From JBDFMH01 sp047238125 (lineage in GTDB: Bacteria > Pseudomonadota > Alphaproteobacteria > Sphingomonadales > Sphingomonadaceae), in the NCBI RefSeq assembly GCF_047238125.1, contig NZ_JBDFMH010000001.1:2542001-2606000 (forward strand): a DNA stretch of 64,000 nucleotides, written 5' to 3'. The notes under the pieces are model-generated. The model worked only from the letters and a program-made list of their open reading frames with translations. It did no database searches and was not told the origin of the DNA. Made by a program: the position numbers and the translations under genes. Positions 46,244-53,184 of this stretch are shown here, in pieces (position 1 is the stretch's first letter; every line of letters starts with the position of its first letter).

Positions 46244-47626
46244 GTGCTGGAAGGGGGCTTGGCGATCGCCGTTCTGGCGGCCGCCGCGCATGAACTGACC
46301 TTGTTCGCAAGCGTCGGCCTGCTGATCGGCGGGCTCGACGATCTTCTCGTCGACCTGATCTGGCTGGGCCGCGGGCTTTGGCGCCGGCTGACCGTGTATC
46401 GCCGCCATGCCCGCGTGACGGTCGAGACGCTGGCGCAGCCGGCGTGCCCGGGGCGGATCGCGGTGCTGATCGGCGCATGGGACGAATCGGCGGTGATCGG
46501 GCGGATGCTCGCCAGCGCCAGCCAGGCCTGGGCCGGGCATGATCTGCTGATCTATGTGGCGACCTATCCCAACGATCACGACACGATCGCCGCGGTCGAT
46601 GCCGCGCACGCCCGCGATCCGCGCATCCGCCCGGTTCCCGGCCTGCTGCCCGGTCCGACCACCAAGGCCGAAGCGCTCAACCGCGCGTTCATGGCGCTCG
46701 CCGCGGACGAAGCGGCCACGGCAGTGCCGGTCCGCGCGATCGTGCTGCACGACGCGGAAGATATCGTCCATTCGGCCGAACCGGCGATCTTCACCGCACT
46801 GATCGACCGGTTCGAGATGATCCAGCTGCCGGTGCTGCCGCTGCCCGATCGCGGCACTCCCGGGGTGGCCATGCACTATGCCGACGAATTTGCCGAGGCG
46901 CACGGCAAGCAGCTGGTGGTGCGCGAGGCGATCGGCGCGGGATTGCCGTCAGCCGGGGTCGGCTGCGCGATCGCGCGCGATGCCCTGCAGCGGATCGCCG
47001 ATGCCAATGGCGGCCTGCCGTTCGATGCCGACAGCCTGACCGAGGATTATGAGCTGGGCCTGCGCCTGCGCGCCGCTGGCGGGCGCGGCGCGTTCGTCGC
47101 CATGCGCACCCGGCCGGGTGGCCCGCTGGTGGCGGTCCGCGCGCATTTTCCGGCGACGCTGGAAGCCGCGATCGCCCAGAAATCGCGCTGGATCGCCGGC
47201 ATCGCGCTGTCCGGCTGGGATCGGCTGGGCTGGGCGGGGGGGCTGGCCGAACGCTGGATGCGCGCGCGCGATCGCCGCGCACCGCTGGCCGCGATCATCC
47301 TGGGTGCGGCTTGGGCCGCCTTCGCCGCGACCGCGCTGGCGGCGGTGATCGGCCCGCTGCCGCCGGTCGATCCGGTTCTGCAGATGCTGCTGTCGGCCAA
47401 TGCGCTACTGCTGCTGTGGCGGCTGGCATTGCGCGCGGCGCTGGTGGCGCGGCTGTACGGGTTGCGCCAGGGGTTGTTCTCGGTCCCGCGGATGGTGGTC
47501 GCCAATGCGATCCTGATCGCGGCTGCGTGGCGCGCGGTGGGCCGCTATCGTCGCCAGCGCCGCGATGGCCGGCTGGATTGGGGCAAGACCGCGCATCGCT
47601 TCCCAGATGTCGTGCCGGCCGAATGA
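46244..47626 (+). CDS. NfrB-like membrane glycosyltransferase, GT2
   Basis: 460 residues, GTG start at 46244 with GGAAGGG six bases upstream. Two N-terminal membrane segments (residues about 3-20 and 25-45) precede a processive GT2 domain with LHDAEDIVH (DxD), TEDYELG (ED) and QKSRW (Q-x-x-R-W). Membrane helices follow, then a C-terminal YGLRQGLFSVPRMVVAN motif resembling NfrB, the inner-membrane partner that makes the phage N4 receptor glycan in E. coli. It is much shorter than NfrB of E. coli (about 745 residues) and lacks the C-terminal MshEN (c-di-GMP binding) domain, so regulation must differ. The next gene overlaps it (ATGA). Confidence 0.8.
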   Translation: MLEGGLAIAVLAAAAHELTLFASVGLLIGGLDDLLVDLIWLGRGLWRRLTVYRRHARVTVETLAQPACPGRIAVLIGAWDESAVIGRMLASASQAWAGHDLLIYVATYPNDHDTIAAVDAAHARDPRIRPVPGLLPGPTTKAEALNRAFMALAADEAATAVPVRAIVLHDAEDIVHSAEPAIFTALIDRFEMIQLPVLPLPDRGTPGVAMHYADEFAEAHGKQLVVREAIGAGLPSAGVGCAIARDALQRIADANGGLPFDADSLTEDYELGLRLRAAGGRGAFVAMRTRPGGPLVAVRAHFPATLEAAIAQKSRWIAGIALSGWDRLGWAGGLAERWMRARDRRAPLAAIILGAAWAAFAATALAAVIGPLPPVDPVLQMLLSANALLLLWRLALRAALVARLYGLRQGLFSVPRMVVANAILIAAAWRAVGRYRRQRRDGRLDWGKTAHRFPDVVPAE

Positions 47627-48672
47627 GGCCGCCCGCACCGTTGCTGTTCGTGATCGCGACGCTCGCACTATGGACCGGCGGGCGCGGCGCCTGGCTGGCG
47701 ATGGGGCTGCCCGATCCGGCCGGTATCGCCGGCCCGCCGGCTATCGCAGAGGCTGTCGCGCTGCCGCAGCGGATCCTGGCGGATCTCGTATCACCGGTGA
47801 TCGGCGAGCGGGCGGATGCCGCGCTGCCGGCAATTCGCAGCGTCGTCGCGGCACGCGCGACGCCTGCGGCCCTGATCGATCCACCATCCATGCCCCCACC
47901 GCCGCCGCCACCCGATGTGGCGCGATCGGATGATCTGCTGCTGCTGGCCAGCTGGCGCGGCGCGGTGGCATCCGACACCGCGCCGACCGATCGCCTGGCC
48001 GCGCGTGACGGCTGGATCGGCCCTGCGCCGGCCGCCGGACCGGGCCGTTTCGCCGCATCGGCCTGGATCTTCGAACGATCGGGCGCGGCCCGGCGCGCGA
48101 TCGCCCCGGGTGGCCAGCTAGGGGGATCGCAGTTCGGCGTGCGGGCCACGATGCGGCTCGACCGTCGGGGCCGGCTGGCGCTGGCGGCCCGGCTCAGCGG
48201 CCCGCGCCGCGACCTGGGTGCAGCCGAAGCCGCACTCGGTCTGGATTGGAACCTCGTGCCCGAAGCGCGGCTTTCGGTGGAACGACGGATCGCGCTGGGC
48301 CCGCGCGGGCGCGATGCCTGGTCGGCCTATGCCGCGGGCGGCTTCTACCTGGAACCCAGCCGCGGCAGCGTGGTCGATGGCTATGCGCAGGCCGGCGTCG
48401 TCGGGTTGAAGTCGCTCGATCTGTTCGCCGATGGTGCGGTGCGCGGCGGCGGCAAGGTGGCGGTCGGGCCCGATCGCACGCTTATCCTGGGCGGCGGCGC
48501 CTGGGGTGCCGCCCAACCCGATGCCAATCGCCTCGATATCGGCCCCCGCGCCGCGCTGGCGCTGCCGATCGGCCCTGCACAGGCCTCGCTCGCGCTGGAA
48601 GGCCGCTTCCGCGTCGCGGGCGATGCCCGCCCCGGATCGGGCCTGGCGCTGACGCTGGCGAGCGACTTCTGA
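47623..48672 (+). CDS. NfrA-like outer-membrane protein, partner of the GT2
   Basis: 349 residues. An N-terminal hydrophobic/signal region (about 5-20), a Pro-rich segment, and a C-terminal region of alternating hydrophobic/hydrophilic residues with many small turns (about 130-349) ending in TLASDF, a terminal Phe typical of outer-membrane beta-barrels. It is translationally coupled to the NfrB-like gene (ATGA at 47623-47626). By analogy with NfrA I infer an outer-membrane channel for the glycan; the match is by layout and partner, not by strong motif. Confidence 0.66.
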   Translation: MRPPAPLLFVIATLALWTGGRGAWLAMGLPDPAGIAGPPAIAEAVALPQRILADLVSPVIGERADAALPAIRSVVAARATPAALIDPPSMPPPPPPPDVARSDDLLLLASWRGAVASDTAPTDRLAARDGWIGPAPAAGPGRFAASAWIFERSGAARRAIAPGGQLGGSQFGVRATMRLDRRGRLALAARLSGPRRDLGAAEAALGLDWNLVPEARLSVERRIALGPRGRDAWSAYAAGGFYLEPSRGSVVDGYAQAGVVGLKSLDLFADGAVRGGGKVAVGPDRTLILGGGAWGAAQPDANRLDIGPRAALALPIGPAQASLALEGRFRVAGDARPGSGLALTLASDF

Positions 48673-48740
48673 TCGGTCTGCATCGCACGCTTCAGGATGG
48701 GGGGTGAACAGCGCGCGTCGATCGCGCTACAAGGCGCGCG

Positions 48741-49529
48741 ATGCTGGCCGCCATCCTCCTCTCCGCGCTCGCGATGACCGTGATCGTTGGGGTGCGTTAC
48801 CTGATCGTCTCGGGCGCGTTCGCCTTCGCCACCACGCGCGTGCGCCCCGGCCTCTATGCCGGGCAGCGGGCGCAGATCGTGTGCGAGATCGGATGGAGCC
48901 TGGCCTCGGCCGCGATCTACGGCATCCCCGCCGGCGTGGTGGCCTGGGGCTGGCAGGCGCATGGCTGGACCCGGATCTACAGCGATGCGGCCGCGCTACC
49001 GCTCTGGTGGCTGCCGGTGTCTGTGCTGCTCTATCTGCTGGCGCACGATGCCTGGTTCTACTGGACGCATCGCTGGATGCATGCGCCCGCCCTGTTCCGC
49101 CGCGTCCATGCCATCCACCATGCCAGCCGCCCGCCGACTGCCTGGGCGGCGATGAGCTTCCACCCCTGGGAAGCGCTGAGCGGGGCTGTGGTCATTCCGA
49201 CACTCGTCTTCCTGATTCCGATTCACGTCGCGGCGCTGGGCATTGTGCTGGCGATAATGACCGTTATGGGGGTCACCAACCACATGGGCTGGGAGCTGTT
49301 TCCCCGGGCCCTGGTGGATGGCCCGGGCGGGCGTTGGCTGATCACGGCCAGCCATCACCAGCGCCACCATCGCGATTACAGGTGCAACTATGGCCTCTAT
49401 TTCCGCCACTGGGACCTGCTCTGCGGCACCGATCGCGGGCTCGCGCCGTTCGATGCGCCAGCTGCTCAACCGGCTCGGCGCGTCGCTGATCGTGGTGGGG
49501 CTGTTGCCGGGCATGAGCCCCGCGGCTGA
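48741..49529 (+). CDS. Sterol desaturase/fatty acid hydroxylase family membrane protein
   Basis: 262 residues, about four to five membrane segments. The di-iron histidine motifs are intact: HDAWFYWTHRWMH, HAIHH and SHHQRHH. Such enzymes hydroxylate or desaturate lipids; the substrate is unknown. The C-terminal 30 residues (after RGLAPFD) read in a frame that overlaps the signal peptide of the next gene by 77 bases, and have no typical family composition. They may be a natural extension. Upstream region after the NfrA-like gene is about 70 bases. Confidence 0.78.
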   Translation: MLAAILLSALAMTVIVGVRYLIVSGAFAFATTRVRPGLYAGQRAQIVCEIGWSLASAAIYGIPAGVVAWGWQAHGWTRIYSDAAALPLWWLPVSVLLYLLAHDAWFYWTHRWMHAPALFRRVHAIHHASRPPTAWAAMSFHPWEALSGAVVIPTLVFLIPIHVAALGIVLAIMTVMGVTNHMGWELFPRALVDGPGGRWLITASHHQRHHRDYRCNYGLYFRHWDLLCGTDRGLAPFDAPAAQPARRVADRGGAVAGHEPRG

Positions 49530-49893
49530 TCTTGCGGTCCAGGTCCAGGGGCTGCGCTCGCTGAAGGGCGAGGTGCAGGTGTGCCTGACGACCCGGCCGG
49601 ATCATTTCCCCGATTGCCAGGGCGATCCCGCCGCCCATCGGTTGACGGTCGCCGCCCGCGATGCCGCGACGCTGCATTTCGATGGGCTCGCATCCGGCAA
49701 TTACGCGATCGCGCTGATCCATGACGAGAATGGCAACGCCCGGCTCGACACCAGGCTCGGCATCCCGCGCGAAGGCGTCGGCTTTTCGCGCAACCCCACC
49801 TTGATGTTCGGCCCGCCACGCTTTGCCGCCGCGCGCTTCCCGGTCACGAACCAGCCGGTTGGTGAGACCGTCCGGATGAAATATTTCTTCTGA
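49453..49893 (+). CDS. DUF2141 domain protein
   Basis: 146 residues, start at MRQLLNRLG. Signal peptide of about 25 residues, then a beta-sandwich-like domain with LAVQVQGLRSLKGEVQVCL and ALIHDENGNARLDTRLGIPREGVGFSRNP, the hallmark of DUF2141, which holds a conserved DxNxN-like loop. Function unknown; it is probably periplasmic. Overlaps the preceding gene by 77 bases in a different frame, so the two are tightly packed and probably co-transcribed. Confidence 0.8.
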   Translation: MRQLLNRLGASLIVVGLLPGMSPAADLAVQVQGLRSLKGEVQVCLTTRPDHFPDCQGDPAAHRLTVAARDAATLHFDGLASGNYAIALIHDENGNARLDTRLGIPREGVGFSRNPTLMFGPPRFAAARFPVTNQPVGETVRMKYFF

Positions 49894-50012
49894 CGCCCGG
49901 TGAACGGCCAGCGCGCCTGCGTTGCGGATAGTGCGCCGCAGCGTTCGCAACTTCACAGTTGCCGTAGCGTCAGCCAGCCTTAAACGCTGCGATCGCGAAA
50001 CGACAGCTGTGG

Positions 50013-50050
50013 CGGAAAGGCCGCAAAGCCGCGGATTTCCGGCCTTTCCG
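50013..50050. repeat. Inverted repeat before the TonB-receptor gene
   Basis: Arms CGGAAAGGCCG (50013-50023) and CGGCCTTTCCG (50040-50050) are perfect 11-bp inverted repeats with a 16-base spacer. No T-run follows. It lies 86 bases upstream of the receptor start and could be an operator, an attenuator or a leader hairpin. Within the 242-base gap this is the only structure I see. Confidence 0.5.
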
Positions 50051-50135
50051 GACGCTTGCCACTGGCATCGCTGGCGTGAACGGTTTACGTGAACGGCAAC
50101 TAAAACTCGAAGACGTGAAAATAGGGGAGATGGGG

Positions 50136-53027
50136 ATGTCCAAGACGTTCTGGCTGCTGTCGTCCGGGCTCGTTGCGCTGGCTGCGCCGGCCTTTGCCCA
50201 GGAAGCTGCCGATCCGTCCACGGTCTCGGGGGCAGCCGGCACGACGACCGCCGCAGCGCCCAGCGCCACTGAAGCTGCGGCCGCAGCCGATGTCGATCCC
50301 GGTGAAATCCTCGTCACCGCCACCCGCCGCGCCAGCCCGCTCAGCGACGTGCCGATCGCGGTCTCCGCGATCACGGCCGAATCACTGCAGAATACCGGCG
50401 CAACCGACATTCGCCAGCTGAACCAGGTTTCTCCGTCGCTGCTGGTTTCGTCGACGTCGTCCGAAGCGGGCGCCGGCGGCGCGCGCATCCGCGGCATCGG
50501 CACGGTCGGCGACAATGCCGGCCTCGAATCGTCGGTCGCGACCTTCATCGATGGCGTCTACCGCAACCGTTCCGGCGTCGGCCTCACCGAACTCGGCCCG
50601 GTCGAGCGGATCGAAGTGCTGCGCGGACCGCAGGGCACGCTGTTCGGCCGCAATGCCTCCGCCGGCCTGATCAACGTCGTCACCGCTCGCCCGAAGTTCC
50701 AGGACGAGGGCTATGCCGAGGCCAGCTACGGCAATTATGACTATTACCGCCTCGGCGCCGGCGTCACTGGCCCGATCGGCGAGTCGGTCGCCTATCGGAT
50801 CGACGGCGTCTACGCCAAGCGCGACGGCTTCCTGCGCGATGTGATCTCGGGCCGCTCGGTCAATGATCGCGATCGCTGGCTTGTGCGCGGCAAGTTGCTG
50901 TTCGAGCCGTCGGAAGACCTGTCGGTGCTGCTGACCGGCGATTATGCCAAGCGCGAGGAGGAATGCTGCGCGGCCAGCTACCTGCCGGGGCAGGACGTAA
51001 CCCGCAACGCCGATGGTTCGCTGCGCTTCTCGCCCTCGTCGATCGCCGCGCTGCAGCGCGGGCTCACCTCGGCGGTCCCGGGATCCGGCCGCGGCGTCAT
51101 AAACGACGATACCTTCGCGCGCCGCGTTTCGATCACCCCGGGCCGCGACTATCGGTCGGATGTGAAGGACTGGGGCGCGTCTGCCGACGTGACCTGGAAC
51201 CTGGGCGCCGCCTCGCTGACTTCGATCACGGCCTATCGCGACTATAAATATGTCCGCGGCCAGGATGCCGATTTCAACAATCTCGACATTCTCGCCCGCG
51301 CCGGCGACGGATCGGGCTTCACCCAGTTCAAGACCTTCACTCAGGAACTGCGCCTGCAGGGCTCGGCGTTCGACGACAAGCTCGACTGGCTGGTCGGCGG
51401 CTATTACGCCAATGAAAAGCTGACGCTGGTCGACAACATCCACTACGGCGCTGATTACGAGCAGTTCGCGGCCGGCCGCGTTGCCGCTGCAAATCCGGCG
51501 CTGGCCGCCTTCCCGCTGTTCGGCTTCCGCAACCTGAACGGCTTCACGCGCGCGCTGGTCGCCTCGCAGCTATCCTCCAACCCGCTGTTCCTGGGTGCCG
51601 TGCCCGCCGCCGCCCGCCCGGGCGCGATCGCCGCGATCCAGAATGCGGTCGCGGGGCCGGCAGGCACCGGCAACATCACGCTGAACGGCACTGGCGCCGA
51701 TGATACGTTCCGCCAGAAGAGCCGCAACTTCGCGGCCTTCACGCACAATATCATCAAGTTCACCGACAGCCTCTCGCTGACACTCGGCGCGCGTTACACG
51801 AGCGAGCGCAAGACGCTGAATGCGGATCTGATCTCCGACAGCCCGTGCGGCGCCTATGTCGCCAACATCCAGCGGCTGCGCGCACTGGCGGCGGCGACCG
51901 GCGCCAACCCGGCCGGCAATGGCGGGCTCAACCCGTTCATCGCAGCGCTGGCCAACGGCCTCGGCGGTGCGAACGCCGCCGCGCCGCTGACCGCGTTCGT
52001 GGGCCTGCCGTGCGTGATCAACTCGGCCAACGGCAATTTCTCCAGCCGCAAGAAGGAAAGCGAATGGAGCGGCACCGCGGTGCTCAGCTTCAAGCCGACC
52101 GACGATCTGCTGACCTATGCCAGCTACTCGCGCGGCTACAAGGCGGGCGGGTTCAACCTGGATCGCGCGCCGCTGTTCAACCCGGCCACGCTGCAGTCGA
52201 CCACCGATCTCGACGTGCTCAAGTTCGAGCCGGAAAAGGTCGATGCCTATGAAATCGGCGCGAAATATGATGGCCGTGGCTTCGATCTGAACGTCGCCGC
52301 CTTCTATCAGATGTTCAAGAGCTTCCAGCTCAACACCTTCAACGGCACCAACTTCTTCGTGACCGATATCCGCGGCTGCAAGGATGATCTGGGCACCACC
52401 GACGAGGATCTGATCGTCGGCAATTCCAACTGCGCCAACACCCGCTCGGGCGTCACCTCGAAGGGCGTCGAGGTCGAGGCGTTCATGTATCCGGCGCGTA
52501 ATGTCACGTTCGCGGCCGGCTTCACCTATGCCGATACCACCTATCGCAAGGATCTGTCGGGCACGCCCGATTTCTACCAGCCGGCCAACGGCAATTCGCT
52601 GCAGCCGGCGCTGTTTCTGCTGCCCGGCGGCCGCCTGTCCAACTCGTCGCTCTACACGGTCACCGGTTCGGGCAGCTGGACTCCGCCGATCACCGATCAG
52701 CTCAAGGGTCTGCTCTACGCCGATTTCCGCTACACCAGCGAGATCAACACCGGCTCCGACCTGTTCACCGAAAAGGAACAGCGCGGCGTGATGGTGGTCA
52801 ACGCCCGCGTCGGCCTCGGCCAGGCGGAAGGTCGCTGGAGCGTCGAGTTCTGGGGCCAGAACATCTTCAACGTCGATTACAAGCAGGTCGTGTTCAACGC
52901 GCCGATCCAGGGATCGAACACCTCGCTGGCGCAGACCCAGCAGTTCGGCACCCCCGGCACCCAGCTGTTCGGCGCCTTCCTGGCCGAACCGCGCACCTAC
53001 GGCATCACCGTTCGAACGAAGTTCTGA
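50136..53027 (+). CDS. TonB-dependent outer-membrane receptor
   Basis: 963 residues. Signal peptide (MSKTFWLLSSGLVALAAPAFAQ), TonB-box-like EILVTATRRASPL, a plug domain with the VERIEVLRGPQGTLFGRNASAGLINVVT signature, then a long beta-barrel ending with ...RTYGITVRTKF, an aromatic C-terminal residue. It imports an unknown ligand across the outer membrane using TonB. Ligand cannot be told; sphingomonads have many such receptors. The GGGGAG site lies seven bases before the ATG at 50136. No substrate-specific neighbour is obvious. Confidence 0.9.
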   Translation: MSKTFWLLSSGLVALAAPAFAQEAADPSTVSGAAGTTTAAAPSATEAAAAADVDPGEILVTATRRASPLSDVPIAVSAITAESLQNTGATDIRQLNQVSPSLLVSSTSSEAGAGGARIRGIGTVGDNAGLESSVATFIDGVYRNRSGVGLTELGPVERIEVLRGPQGTLFGRNASAGLINVVTARPKFQDEGYAEASYGNYDYYRLGAGVTGPIGESVAYRIDGVYAKRDGFLRDVISGRSVNDRDRWLVRGKLLFEPSEDLSVLLTGDYAKREEECCAASYLPGQDVTRNADGSLRFSPSSIAALQRGLTSAVPGSGRGVINDDTFARRVSITPGRDYRSDVKDWGASADVTWNLGAASLTSITAYRDYKYVRGQDADFNNLDILARAGDGSGFTQFKTFTQELRLQGSAFDDKLDWLVGGYYANEKLTLVDNIHYGADYEQFAAGRVAAANPALAAFPLFGFRNLNGFTRALVASQLSSNPLFLGAVPAAARPGAIAAIQNAVAGPAGTGNITLNGTGADDTFRQKSRNFAAFTHNIIKFTDSLSLTLGARYTSERKTLNADLISDSPCGAYVANIQRLRALAAATGANPAGNGGLNPFIAALANGLGGANAAAPLTAFVGLPCVINSANGNFSSRKKESEWSGTAVLSFKPTDDLLTYASYSRGYKAGGFNLDRAPLFNPATLQSTTDLDVLKFEPEKVDAYEIGAKYDGRGFDLNVAAFYQMFKSFQLNTFNGTNFFVTDIRGCKDDLGTTDEDLIVGNSNCANTRSGVTSKGVEVEAFMYPARNVTFAAGFTYADTTYRKDLSGTPDFYQPANGNSLQPALFLLPGGRLSNSSLYTVTGSGSWTPPITDQLKGLLYADFRYTSEINTGSDLFTEKEQRGVMVVNARVGLGQAEGRWSVEFWGQNIFNVDYKQVVFNAPIQGSNTSLAQTQQFGTPGTQLFGAFLAEPRTYGITVRTKF

Positions 53028-53037
53028 AGGCGGCCAC

Positions 53038-53063
53038 GTCGCCCCTGCGCAGGCAGGGGCCCA
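53038..53063. repeat. Short hairpin repeat typical of sphingomonad intergenic DNA
   Basis: Arms GCCCCTGC (53041-53048) and GCAGGGGC (53053-53060) with a four-base loop GCAG. Very similar short hairpins with CCCCTGCG..GCAGGGG recur between genes in sphingomonad genomes as an uncharacterised repeat. Here it lies right after the TonB-receptor gene. Confidence 0.5.
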
Positions 53064-53094
53064 CGGCTCTCGAACGGGCCGAAACCTTCCGGTC

Positions 53095-53117
53095 GGGGCC
53101 GACGCGTGGTCGGCCCC
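53095..53117 (+). terminator. Hairpin terminator downstream of the TonB-receptor gene
   Basis: Perfect 9-bp stem GGGGCCGAC (53095-53103) and GTCGGCCCC (53109-53117), five-base loop, followed loosely by TTTGCTT. It lies about 68 bases after the receptor stop and 68 before the glnD stop, so it could serve either convergent transcript. Confidence 0.65.
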
Positions 53118-53184
53118 GCCCACTTTGCTTGAGGTGAGGGACGGCCCCCGCGCTCCAGCCTGCGCAAGCGCGGCGATCAGGCGA

